From assembly GCF_900156735.1 (NCBI RefSeq), contig NZ_FTOL01000001.1:806001-870000 (forward strand): a stretch of 64,000 nucleotides of DNA, written 5' to 3'. The stretch's first letter is position 1, and every line of letters starts with the position of its first letter. Source of the DNA: Chryseobacterium ureilyticum. GTDB lineage: Bacteria > Bacteroidota > Bacteroidia > Flavobacteriales > Weeksellaceae. Below are positions 27,402 to 35,719 of the stretch, in pieces. The notes under the pieces were generated by a model. It searched no databases and was not told where the DNA came from. It saw only the letters and a program-made list of their open reading frames with translations. Position numbers and translations under genes: made by a program.

Positions 27402-28430
27402 TTGGCTAAAAAAGGAATTTTATTAATCAATCTTGGTTCGCCGAGATCTACAGCGGTAGAAGATGTAAAGGAATATCTAGATGAATTTTTGATGGACGAA
27501 AAGGTAATTGATTACCGTTGGATATTTCGGGCGCTTCTTGTTCAGGGAATTATCCTGAAAACAAGACCTGCCAAATCTGCCGAAGCTTATAAAACGGTTT
27601 GGACGGATGAGGGTTCACCATTGATTGTTATTACCAAAAAGATTCAGAAAAAGCTTCAAAAACTAATGGACGTCCCAGTGGAAATAGGAATGAGATATGC
27701 TGAGCCAAGCATTGAGACAGGGATCAGGAATCTTGTTGAAAAAGGAATAACGGAAATTGTGCTGTTTCCCCTTTACCCACAATATGCCATGAGTACCACT
27801 GAAACTGTGATTGAAAAAGCAGAAGAGGTCAGAAAGAAGAAATTTCCAGGGGTAAGAATCAATTACGTACAGCCTTTTTATAATCGGGATCTATATACGG
27901 ACTGTCTGGCGGAAAGTATCAAAGAGAAACTTCCAGAAGATTTTGATGCTTTATTATTTTCTTACCATGGTGTTCCAGAACGGCATATTTACAAAACAGA
28001 TCCAACAAAGACGTGTAATATGAACGATTGCTGTCATAAGGATACGAATCCCAGTCATTCATTTTGTTATCGTCATCAGTGTTTTAATACCACAGATAGT
28101 GTTATCAGAAAGCTTGAATTGCCAAAAAGTAAAACTATTGTTTCTTTTCAGTCGAGATTAGGAAAAGACAAATGGATAGAACCTTATACAGATCATACAT
28201 TAGAAACCATTCCACAAAAAGGAATTAAAAATCTTGCAATTGTTTGTCCTGCATTTGTTTCCGATTGCCTGGAAACCCTGGAAGAAATTTCCGTTGAAGG
28301 AAAAGAGCAGTTTCTGGAAGCTGGTGGTGAAAAATTCACCTATATACCTTGTCTGAATGATGAGGACCGTTGGATTGAAGTTATTCGTATATTATGTGAA
28401 GAGCAGCTTAATCAATTCTATTTACTATAG
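27402..28430 (+). CDS. hemH: Ferrochelatase
   Basis: A 342-residue enzyme that inserts Fe2+ into protoporphyrin IX, the last step of haem synthesis. It starts GILLINLGSP and has the catalytic His in SFSYHGVPERH-like LFSYHGVPERH and the conserved Glu in CPAFVSDCLETLEE. A Cys-rich loop follows the catalytic His (CNMNDCCHKD and FCYRHQCF), more cysteine than most family members. No ATG is available: the frame has a stop at 27393 and only TTG at 27402 before conserved sequence, so TTG is the start. It probably shares the transcript of the photolyase gene. Confidence 0.94.
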   Translation: MAKKGILLINLGSPRSTAVEDVKEYLDEFLMDEKVIDYRWIFRALLVQGIILKTRPAKSAEAYKTVWTDEGSPLIVITKKIQKKLQKLMDVPVEIGMRYAEPSIETGIRNLVEKGITEIVLFPLYPQYAMSTTETVIEKAEEVRKKKFPGVRINYVQPFYNRDLYTDCLAESIKEKLPEDFDALLFSYHGVPERHIYKTDPTKTCNMNDCCHKDTNPSHSFCYRHQCFNTTDSVIRKLELPKSKTIVSFQSRLGKDKWIEPYTDHTLETIPQKGIKNLAIVCPAFVSDCLETLEEISVEGKEQFLEAGGEKFTYIPCLNDEDRWIEVIRILCEEQLNQFYLL

Positions 28431-28468
28431 TTTTGATTATATATTGCGTAACTTTTTAAGGAATTAGG

Positions 28469-28476
28469 TATTTTTG
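28469..28476 (+). promoter_or_regulatory. Promoter of the MarR-type gene
   Basis: TTG (28444-28446), a 22-base spacer and TATTTTTG form a full Bacteroidota promoter 18 bases before the ATG. Confidence 0.55.
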
Positions 28477-28493
28477 TAAACTATTTAACGGAT

Positions 28494-29174
28494 ATGAATT
28501 ATACACTTATTAAAGATTTTATAGACTTGCTACAGGAGTTTGAAACCGAAGTTCAAACATCTCCTGCTTCGTATCCGGGAACTATTCAAGGCTTTAAAGA
28601 ATGGATTTCTGATAAGAATCATAGTAATAAGCAAGACCATGCTGAAGAACCTTATTGGGAAGGGAAGGAAAATGGAAGAACGGCGGAAAGTGCCATAAGT
28701 ACATTGCTTGTGCATCTTAACCGATATGCGAAAACCTACTCAAAGTCTGCCATCTCAGATTCAGAATTCTCTACTCAGGAAGATTTTATTTATCTGATTA
28801 ATCTGAAGGCTTTTGGTGAGATGAGTAAGATGGCGCTTATTAAGAAAAATATTCATGATAAGCCTGTGGGCATGCTTATTATTGCCAGGCTTTTACGTCA
28901 GGGGCTTATTGAACAGACAGATTCTGATTTGGATAAACGCAGTAAACTAATCCGTATTACAGAAAGAGGATTATTGATCTTAGAAAGTCAAATGGAAAAG
29001 ATTCGTCAGGCAACCAATATCGTAGCCGGAAATCTTAACCATCATGAAAAGATGGAGCTTATTCGTATTTTAAATAAACTGGATCGTTTTCATTATCCTA
29101 TTTTTTCACGAAATATCAATTCTGATCAGCTTATCAATACGGTATATGATGAGTATGCATTTAAGAATTCTTGA
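28494..29174 (+). CDS. MarR-family transcriptional regulator
   Basis: A 226-residue protein whose second half (about 90-190) is a winged helix of MarR type: LKAFGEMSKMALIKKN, a recognition helix GMLIIARLLRQGLIEQ and a wing DLDKRSKLIRITERG. The N-terminal 80 residues are helical and longer than in most MarR proteins. It has its own promoter right after hemH. Whether it controls hemH or a distant target is not visible. Confidence 0.85.
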   Translation: MNYTLIKDFIDLLQEFETEVQTSPASYPGTIQGFKEWISDKNHSNKQDHAEEPYWEGKENGRTAESAISTLLVHLNRYAKTYSKSAISDSEFSTQEDFIYLINLKAFGEMSKMALIKKNIHDKPVGMLIIARLLRQGLIEQTDSDLDKRSKLIRITERGLLILESQMEKIRQATNIVAGNLNHHEKMELIRILNKLDRFHYPIFSRNINSDQLINTVYDEYAFKNS

Positions 29175-29505
29175 TATTTCCAAAGTATCAGCCTTGCCTT
29201 ACAACCGGCTCCTAAAGCTCATATAAGAATATAGTTACCTTGTTTTATTTTTTTACATTGATCTAAGGCATAAAAAATGCCTGAAGCACCGGTATAGCCT
29301 AGCAGTCTTTTAAAGTATTGCTAGGCTAATATATTATAGAGTTTAAACTATCTCCGTGATGAAATTCGGTTCTGGAAAACCACATCAAACAACCCAAAAT
29401 AATAGAATTTGGTGATCAGATGTGAAACGAAGAAAATAGATACAAATTATAAAAAGGTCACAAAATAGTAATTTGTGCCGGCAAGAAAAAAAATATCAAA
29501 AAATA
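29175..29505. other. Intergenic region with two small hairpins
   Basis: After the MarR gene, AGGCAT/ATGCCT (29266-29282) and TAGCCTAGCA/TGCTAGGCTA (29295-29328, perfect 10 bp) form stem-loops, likely part of its 3' end. The rest shows no gene. Confidence 0.4.
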
Positions 29506-29865
29506 TTAATTCAGATTATAATTAGCAATAACAAGACTCAGAATGAAATGAACATAGTTTTGTTCTGCTTCTTTTCTGTTAAGCAGTTTGTTTTTATATT
29601 CGTAAGAACTCAGTACTCTTGCTAATCTTTGATACGTTTCAAAATCATCTCCCTTAATCTTAACTCTTGTATTGCCATCTTTTCTGCTGATCATCTCATT
29701 ATCTATAGTTCTTACCTTAAATAAAACCTCACATAATGTAGGACGAGCCTTCATTGATCCTATATATCTTTCAACCAGATTAATCTTGAATGCATCAAAT
29801 ATGATGTTGTGAAAAACAATTTTAGAGTTAGGCTCCTGCGTATTGAGCTCAAGCTTATAATTCAT
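29506..29865 (-). CDS. Hypothetical protein (119 aa)
   Basis: A soluble protein without signal peptide, basic in the middle (KARPTLCEVLFKVRTIDNE, TRVKIKGDDFETYQRLARVLSSYEYK). No family is recognised. It stands alone between AT-rich gaps, with no promoter box that fits cleanly. Its amino-acid composition is normal for a real small cytoplasmic protein. Confidence 0.55.
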   Translation of the reverse strand: MNYKLELNTQEPNSKIVFHNIIFDAFKINLVERYIGSMKARPTLCEVLFKVRTIDNEMISRKDGNTRVKIKGDDFETYQRLARVLSSYEYKNKLLNRKEAEQNYVHFILSLVIANYNLN

Positions 29866-30287
29866 TATAAATTAAATTTCGGTAAATATAGGTTTAATTA
29901 TGCCAAAAAATAGCTTTATTTGATAGAACCTTCCCATCATAATGATCGATTTTTGCCTAAATTATCTTAAATGTAACTCATAAAAAGGTCTTTTTTGCGA
30001 ATGAAAAATTTAAAAAATAAAGAATAAAAGGATGAAATATATTGATAATAAGGAAAATAGAAAAATCTTTTAAAACTTAAAAAATTAATCTTTCAAAATA
30101 ATAATTCAACAATATTTGAAATGTTAAAATAAAGTTAAAATTTTTATAAACATAATTTGATATATTTTAGAATAAGATAATACTCGGAATGACATCAAAA
30201 GAATGAATTCCATACTATTTCTAAAAAGAATAAAATAAAGAGATAAACATATCTTGAATATCTCTTTTCTTGGTTAGATTAACTAAT
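29866..30287. other. AT-rich intergenic region
   Basis: About 420 bases, very AT-rich, with no coding frame; the only structure is the terminator hairpin at 30237-30267. Confidence 0.35.
30237..30267 (-). terminator. Terminator-like hairpin after small lipoprotein gene
   Basis: Perfect 9-bp arms AAAGAGATA/TATCTCTTT with a 13-base loop, 20 bases after the minus-strand lipoprotein stop. Confidence 0.5.
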
Positions 30288-30551
30288 TTACTGTTTTGAA
30301 GCTTCTTCAGCTTTATATTTTTTTGCTTCCTCCAAAATACCCTGATAAGTTTTGTTTTCCATAGATTCTCCCTTCAGTTTTGATCTTATCAGCCACGCTG
30401 CAAATAAACCTGCATCCTGTTCGTTCCATTTTTTGCTTTTGACTATAGCTTCTAAATCCTCAGCCATAGTAGCTTCATTATATTTTTTGTCAGTAGGATT
30501 GGAACAGGCAGTCAGAACTACCAAGCCACATAGAATAAAAATTTTCTTCAT
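30288..30551 (-). CDS. Small lipoprotein
   Basis: An 87-residue protein with a classic lipobox VLTAC (Cys 16). The mature part is about 70 residues, helical and charged (DLEAIVKSKKWNEQDAGLFAAWL), ending in Lys/Glu-rich sequence. It is monocistronic with its own terminator. No family recognised. Confidence 0.7.
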   Translation of the reverse strand: MKKIFILCGLVVLTACSNPTDKKYNEATMAEDLEAIVKSKKWNEQDAGLFAAWLIRSKLKGESMENKTYQGILEEAKKYKAEEASKQ

Positions 30552-30633
30552 GATATTAATTTGTTTTGATGATTAGTTTTTACAATAATAACTAAAAAAA
30601 AATAAAGTGAAAACAGATTAAATACAAAAATAA

Positions 30634-30667
30634 AAACAGCATTATTAGAGTTCTAACAGTGCTGTTT
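30634..30667. repeat. Hairpin, first copy of the duplicated TetR-cassette leader
   Basis: Arms AAACAGCATTATTAGA and TCTAACAGTGCTGTTT pair over about 16 positions with two imperfect pairs. The same hairpin and the following bases recur at 31770-31803, upstream of the second TetR gene, showing that the duplicated unit includes upstream DNA. Confidence 0.6.
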
Positions 30668-30781
30668 ACATCTAGTGTTTTTACCAAGTGATCGGTATCC
30701 AAAATGATCATTTGTGTTAATACGGCAATTGTTTTTGCAGTCTCAAATACCTAATCATTAATTGTATTAATCATCATTTCT

Positions 30782-30898
30782 TCACACTACTTTTACTGAG
30801 GGAACCATCTGACGGAGAATTTTCAACCCATTTACCTCGTCGCCAGCTATTGCCGTTTGCTGAAGTTCTTCGTTTAATCCTACGTGTGGTCTGGAACT
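30782..30898 (-). pseudogene. Coding-like fragment, about 38 codons
   Basis: An open stretch on the minus strand, bounded by a stop upstream, richer in GC than its surroundings and protein-like (NEELQQTAIAGDEVNGLKI, LRQMVPSVKVV). It resembles the helical C-terminal tail of CapD-type nucleotide-sugar enzymes, but too weakly to claim. It lies in a segment of about 240 bases present only in front of the first TetR copy. Confidence 0.25.
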
Positions 30899-31006
30899 TT
30901 AATTCATTAAATATTAATGTAATCAAAATTGTTTTTCATTTTTTTTAACCTAAATGGTGCTTTTCTATATATAGAATGGTTTAGTTTGGCGCAAATATAC
31001 AAAATA

Positions 31007-31024
31007 AGACACTATGAAGTGTCT
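31007..31024. promoter_or_regulatory. TetR operator, copy 1
   Basis: AGACACT-ATGA-AGTGTCT, perfect 7-bp arms, just downstream of a promoter-like TAGTTTG and 48 bases before the TetR ATG. The same arms occur before the second TetR gene. Confidence 0.65.
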
Positions 31025-31071
31025 AAAATAACAAAAAAAATTCATAAACTTGTAGAATTGAATGACTCATC

Positions 31072-31710
31072 ATGGAAAGAAAATCAGCAGCAGGCAGTAT
31101 CCGGAATAAAGAACGTAGTAAAAAGAAATTTTTGGACGCGGTTGGAAAAATTCTGAAAACCAAGGGTTATGCAGGATTAAAAGTCAATGACATTGCTTCT
31201 ACAGCAGGAGTAGACAAGAAAATGATCTATACCTATTTTGGAGGAATGGATGGTCTCATCGATGAATATATTCGTTCACAGGATTACTGGATTAAAGTTA
31301 CAGATGACAAAATCGATAAAATAATACCGGACATCAATGATGGCGGAAAACAGTTTATTGAAGAAATGTTGCTGTCTCAATTTGATTATGTATATAAAAA
31401 CAAAGAAGCACAAAAACTATTGCTTTGGAGTATATCCGAATCCCGAAAGTCTTTGAGGAAACTTATTGACACTCAGGAAGAAAACGGAGAACATATTTTT
31501 GATAATATTTTCGAGCCTCATTTTCAGGAAAAATCTGAAGATTTCCGTGCAGTAATGGCTATTATGGTTTCCGGACTCTATTATCTGAATATGTTTGCTT
31601 CTGTAAATGGAAGTATTTTTTGCGGTCTTGATATGAATTCTGCTGAAGGACGCGAAAGAGTTAAAAAAGCAATATCCTTTTTAGTGGAACAAAGTTATGA
31701 TAACTTGTAA
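31072..31710 (+). CDS. TetR/AcrR-family regulator, copy 1
   Basis: A 212-residue regulator with an N-terminal helix-turn-helix (KFLDAVGKILKTKGYAGLKV, STAGVDKKMIYTYFGG) and an all-helical ligand domain. It aligns without gaps to the next TetR gene, about 70% identical by eye, so they are tandem paralogues. An inverted repeat upstream is a likely autoregulatory operator shared by both. Targets are probably these genes and perhaps the convergent redox operon. Confidence 0.9.
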   Translation: MERKSAAGSIRNKERSKKKFLDAVGKILKTKGYAGLKVNDIASTAGVDKKMIYTYFGGMDGLIDEYIRSQDYWIKVTDDKIDKIIPDINDGGKQFIEEMLLSQFDYVYKNKEAQKLLLWSISESRKSLRKLIDTQEENGEHIFDNIFEPHFQEKSEDFRAVMAIMVSGLYYLNMFASVNGSIFCGLDMNSAEGRERVKKAISFLVEQSYDNL

Positions 31711-31769
31711 ATTTTATATGATCGTTGCTGCTTATAGCAAATGATTTAAACTTACCTGCTTTTAAATAA

Positions 31770-31803
31770 AAACAGCACTATTAGAAATCTAGTAGTGCTG
31801 TTT
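31770..31803. repeat. Hairpin, second copy of the TetR-cassette leader
   Basis: Arms 31770-31785 and 31788-31803 pair over 16 bp with one G-U and a 2-base nominal loop (effectively larger). It lies 60 bases after TetR copy 1 and may end that transcript. Confidence 0.55.
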
Positions 31804-31923
31804 ACATTTAGTGCTTTTACCCTTAGTGTTCGAAATAGTTTTTACTTTTTCTCATCCTAAACAGTGTTTTGAAATATATAGAATGGTTGTTAGTTTGTGC
31901 AAATATATAAAAAAAATGAAATA

Positions 31924-31941
31924 AGACACTAATAAGTGTCT
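31924..31941. promoter_or_regulatory. TetR operator, copy 2
   Basis: AGACACT-AATA-AGTGTCT: arms identical to copy 1 with a different 4-base centre. A TTG, 19-base spacer and TAGTTTG precede it. Confidence 0.65.
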
Positions 31942-31987
31942 AAAGTTTTAAAAAAATTCATAAACTTGTAGAATTGAATCACTAACC

Positions 31988-32626
31988 ATGGAACGAAAAT
32001 CAGTAGCGGGTAATATCCGGAACAGGGAGCGGAGTAAAGAAAAATTTCTTGATGCAGTAGGGGAAATCCTCAGAACAAAAGGACATACAGCATTGAAAAT
32101 AAATGATATTGCAGCCACAGCAGGTGTGGATAAGAAAATGATTTATACCTATTTTGGCGGCATCAACGGTCTTATTGATGAGTATATCCGTTCTCAGGAT
32201 TACTGGAGTAAAATGACTACCGAAGAAGTTGAAAAAATTAAACCAAGATTAGATGATGGGGGAAAAATATTTATGGAAGAAATGCTTCTTTCCCAGTATG
32301 ATTATGTTTACAAAAATAAAGAAGCTCAAAAGCTGCTACTTTGGCGCCTGTCTGAATCCCGAAAATCACTGAAGAAACTTACTGATACCCAGGAAGAGAA
32401 CGGAGAATATATTTTTAACCTGATGATAGACTCTTATTTTGAAGATCGTTGTGAAGATTTTCGTGCGATAATGGCTATTATGGTTTCCGGGCTGTATTAT
32501 CTGAATATGTTTGCTGAAATAAACGGTAATATTTTTTGCGGAGTAGACGTTGACAGCCTTAAAGGACGTGATAAAATTAAAGGAGCCGTATCTTTCCTGT
32601 TGAAACAAAGCTATGACAACTTATAG
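31988..32626 (+). CDS. TetR/AcrR-family regulator, copy 2
   Basis: The 212-residue paralogue of the preceding TetR gene, with the same start (MERKS), an almost identical recognition helix (TAGVDKKMIYTYFGG) and a more divergent ligand domain (residues 75-95 and 145-160 differ most). The conserved DNA-binding helices and operators suggest both proteins bind each other's promoters, while the ligand may differ. It ends just before the convergent redox operon. Confidence 0.9.
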   Translation: MERKSVAGNIRNRERSKEKFLDAVGEILRTKGHTALKINDIAATAGVDKKMIYTYFGGINGLIDEYIRSQDYWSKMTTEEVEKIKPRLDDGGKIFMEEMLLSQYDYVYKNKEAQKLLLWRLSESRKSLKKLTDTQEENGEYIFNLMIDSYFEDRCEDFRAIMAIMVSGLYYLNMFAEINGNIFCGVDVDSLKGRDKIKGAVSFLLKQSYDNL

Positions 32627-32668
32627 TGTACTGGATATGTTCACCTCTCTTTTAAATTTTAAATAACA

Positions 32669-32692
32669 AAAGAGGCAATTGCTTACCTCTTT
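32669..32692. terminator. Bidirectional terminator between TetR copy 2 and the redox operon
   Basis: AAAGAGGCAA pairs with TTACCTCTTT apart from one base, around a short loop, with A- and T-rich flanks. It lies between convergent transcripts. Confidence 0.6.
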
Positions 32693-32715
32693 ACTTATTA
32701 TAATTTACAGATGAT

Positions 32716-34242
32716 TTACTCTTTGTGATAAGGACATCCTACTGGTGGATTGATTGTGTTGCCAGTAATAGGGTCTGGTTTTGCGAAGAACTGTTCTTCG
32801 ATCACTTTTCTCTGATCTTCAGGAATATCTTCCAGTTTACGGAGTGTGTTGGTCTGAATATGAGGCCAGCTTGTGGTACCTCCATCATTTCCAAAATCAA
32901 ATTCAAAGAAAACAATTTGCTCATATTGCAGCTGAAGAATTTCTTTTCCATTTTCAATGACAGTTTCTATCCACATATGCATATCCACATTCACAGTGGG
33001 AACGAAGCGGTTTACAAACGGAACATTCAAAATTCCACCCTGTGCACCGGTTTTCATTTTGGAAGTCATTTTAACCAGAACATAATTACTTACTTCCTGA
33101 CCTTTTAATGTATCACGAAGTCTCAAATCCGGTCTTACAGAATAAGGATACAGATCATCGGCAAGAATTCGCTGAGTGTAGATTTTATTAGAGCCTTTGT
33201 CGTTTACATCATCCAGAGTTTCATGTACCCAGTCTGGTGCTGGCTTATCAAGATCGATAAGATCATCAGGCTTTACTCCTGCGCCTCCCATTGTACGTGA
33301 AATAGAAAGATGTTTAGGCTGCCATGCTTCTTTGCCATAAGGGAATACAGGAGAACCTGTGATCAGATAACTGTTTCCCTGAGGAGCAATATCACCCAGT
33401 AAAGTAATAGTACTGCCATGAGGAATGACGCCGCTTCGTGAAATAGAGTAGTCGGGGATGAAATAAGGACCATCAAGCCCAGCACCCGGCTTTAATTCCT
33501 GTGCCGGAATGATTTCATAATAAGGCTGTCCCGGCTGTAATTCACTTTGAAGAATATATTTCTTTTCCTGCCCATCCGGAGAAATTCTTAGAAGAGGTTC
33601 ATCTCTATATTTTCCTTTATAACCGTAGTTTTTCTCATCCGATGTTGAAACAGCATGGATACCACGATCTTTTTCAATGGATTCTTTGGTGGCAGCATGG
33701 TTATAAACATCACTCAGCCAAAGGTACATTCCGTTTTCTTCATGAATAGGAGTATATTTTAAAGCATCTTGTCCTTCTACGGTATTTACGCTTTTTATGG
33801 TTTGTTCATATTTAACAGCCCCACAAAACAGTTCACTTGCACCCCCACGGTTTCGAACTCCTCCCGGCACCAGAGAAAAAGTTAATTTTTCAATATATTC
33901 CTCACAGTCAAAACTGAACTTTCCGGGAATCGTTCCCGGGTTTGTACCTGGAGAAGGCATAATGGTGGTATGAATTCCACTAGCTAATGAAGGCTTGGTA
34001 ATATTGTTGTTGTAGTTCACATTATAACTCACCCAGGTTCCGTTCAGGGCTTCCAGAATACCATAATCTACATTTCTTCCTATTTCATCAAGATTTTCTT
34101 CTTTAAAAGGAGTCACAGGATCATCAATGGCAAGCTTTGAATAGCCATCCATTAACTGTTCTAAATACCCTCGGTTTTCACTTACTCTTTGACGGAGAAC
34201 CTGTCCATCCGTCCCAAGATTTTCTTTTTTACGTTTAAGCAT
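32716..34242 (-). CDS. Beta-barrel-like protein of unknown function, last gene of redox operon
   Basis: A 508-residue protein without signal peptide. After a helical N-terminus, LNGTWVSYNVNYNN resembles the first strand of lipocalin/nitrobindin barrels, and a C-terminal segment (MHMWIETVIENGKEILQLQY, then FFEFDFGNDGG and HIQTNTLRK) has matching strand-turn character. It ends NPPVGCPYHKE, with a Cys-Pro pair that could bind a metal or haem. I do not recognise the family with certainty; haem-binding peroxidase-like proteins are a guess. It starts 18 bases after the ferritin-like gene, in one operon with it. Confidence 0.65.
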   Translation of the reverse strand: MLKRKKENLGTDGQVLRQRVSENRGYLEQLMDGYSKLAIDDPVTPFKEENLDEIGRNVDYGILEALNGTWVSYNVNYNNNITKPSLASGIHTTIMPSPGTNPGTIPGKFSFDCEEYIEKLTFSLVPGGVRNRGGASELFCGAVKYEQTIKSVNTVEGQDALKYTPIHEENGMYLWLSDVYNHAATKESIEKDRGIHAVSTSDEKNYGYKGKYRDEPLLRISPDGQEKKYILQSELQPGQPYYEIIPAQELKPGAGLDGPYFIPDYSISRSGVIPHGSTITLLGDIAPQGNSYLITGSPVFPYGKEAWQPKHLSISRTMGGAGVKPDDLIDLDKPAPDWVHETLDDVNDKGSNKIYTQRILADDLYPYSVRPDLRLRDTLKGQEVSNYVLVKMTSKMKTGAQGGILNVPFVNRFVPTVNVDMHMWIETVIENGKEILQLQYEQIVFFEFDFGNDGGTTSWPHIQTNTLRKLEDIPEDQRKVIEEQFFAKPDPITGNTINPPVGCPYHKE

Positions 34243-34260
34243 GATATATTAGTTTTATGA

Positions 34261-35715
34261 TTATAGATCGATATATTCAAAAGTAGGTCCCGCATTATAC
34301 TGAGAATCCAAAGGCTGTTTTAATAGATTAACAGCTTGTTCCTTCAGGGCATACATGTACATAATTGATTTTTCAAGTTCCCGTTGGTTACCTTCCACAG
34401 CACTTTGAATTGCATCTAATAACTTTCTATAAGTTTTATTGAATTCAACTCCCTGAGCGTGTAATTCTGCATTACCGGAATAGTCACTCAGTTTAGGGTT
34501 TTCTTTCATAGGATAAGCCGCATTCCAGTTAACTTCCAATGCTTTTCCTGTTGGAGGAGTTGTTACAGGCATCATTCCATTCTCGTCCATAAAAGGCTTG
34601 TAGTTTCCACCTACGTAAAAATGTTCATGGAAGATCTCTTTAAATCTGAAATAATGCGCCAGTTCTGCACCCTCCTCAAACTGAGACGGATCCACATCAA
34701 AAATAGAATCATCAGCGCCTTCTCCCTGACCTTTGATTTCCTGGAAAACAGCGATTACACCTTCCAAAGCTTCTACAGAATGTAATTTTCCACCACTTCC
34801 GTAATATTGCTCAGGACGGATTTGTTTTGAAGGATCTCCGGTGAAAATACCTCCCGTATTGATATCATTGAAGCTTTGTGGAAGCGTACCATGCTCGTTG
34901 TAATAAGCGATAATCTGGAAAATGGTGATATAGAAAAATAAAACATCATAATACTCACCAATGGTATGTACGTTTTCCATAATGAAACCCTTCATATTTT
35001 CCAGAGTCCAGAAATTGCTTTCCTGCTGTGCTACAGATCTTGAAGCAAATACCCTTTCTGATTCAACTTCAGGAGCTGATTGTGGTGCTTTTACCAAAGG
35101 ATTACTTGGACTTTCAATCGCAATAAATGTAGCAATGCTATTGGTAGAAAATGTTTCTAAACCTACATAGAAATCGACATTCATAGGCAATTTCATTGGA
35201 TAAGTAGGGTAGTTTTGCTGCTTATTGACTGAAGGTTGAATATTAATAGCATTCAAAACATTACAGACCATGATCAGGTGCAGCATTTCTTCTACAGCAA
35301 CACTTCTGATGATTTGAGATGCCAATGCATTAGTTCCGTCCTGAATAGAATATAAAGCGGTAAGGTAAGGCGGAATAGTAGAGTGCTCAATAAGAATAGC
35401 TGTTTGCAGCAGATCCTGTAAAACCGGGCGGTAATCTATATCTTTTAGTCCTTTTTTTCCTTCAGGAAGTTCGGAACTAAATTCAGATCTTAAATACTGA
35501 TCGAATTCTTTAACCTGGTCGTTAAGCAAAAGATTAGTTAAAATTTTACTGTGATGTTTCAATCCTTCAATCCATTCTTCTCTATTGATATTGGAATCAA
35601 ATAATAAAGATTGTAATGATGTAGCTTCAGCAACAACGGCGCTTCTGCCAGCGATTCTGGAAGATGGTGATGAAGTTTCCTGTGGTTCTGTTTTATTGAT
35701 AAGTCTTTGTCTCAT
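34261..35715 (-). CDS. Ferritin-like protein of the VioB/RebD type
   Basis: About 484 residues. The region near residues 90-290 is a ferritin-like four-helix domain with iron-ligand motifs: E in LIEHSTIPPYLTALYS and ExxH in VAVEEMLHLIMVCN, then HYFRFKEIFHEH. This is the PF12902 type found in VioB, RebD and StaD (iminophenylpyruvate dimer synthases of violacein and rebeccamycin) but also in stand-alone bacterial proteins. The ATG at 35715 follows the GMC stop by 4 bases and is preferred over an ATG at 35742 inside the GMC gene. It probably catalyses an oxidation on a product of the GMC enzyme. Confidence 0.8.
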   Translation of the reverse strand: MRQRLINKTEPQETSSPSSRIAGRSAVVAEATSLQSLLFDSNINREEWIEGLKHHSKILTNLLLNDQVKEFDQYLRSEFSSELPEGKKGLKDIDYRPVLQDLLQTAILIEHSTIPPYLTALYSIQDGTNALASQIIRSVAVEEMLHLIMVCNVLNAINIQPSVNKQQNYPTYPMKLPMNVDFYVGLETFSTNSIATFIAIESPSNPLVKAPQSAPEVESERVFASRSVAQQESNFWTLENMKGFIMENVHTIGEYYDVLFFYITIFQIIAYYNEHGTLPQSFNDINTGGIFTGDPSKQIRPEQYYGSGGKLHSVEALEGVIAVFQEIKGQGEGADDSIFDVDPSQFEEGAELAHYFRFKEIFHEHFYVGGNYKPFMDENGMMPVTTPPTGKALEVNWNAAYPMKENPKLSDYSGNAELHAQGVEFNKTYRKLLDAIQSAVEGNQRELEKSIMYMYALKEQAVNLLKQPLDSQYNAGPTFEYIDL

Positions 35716-35719
35716 GATT

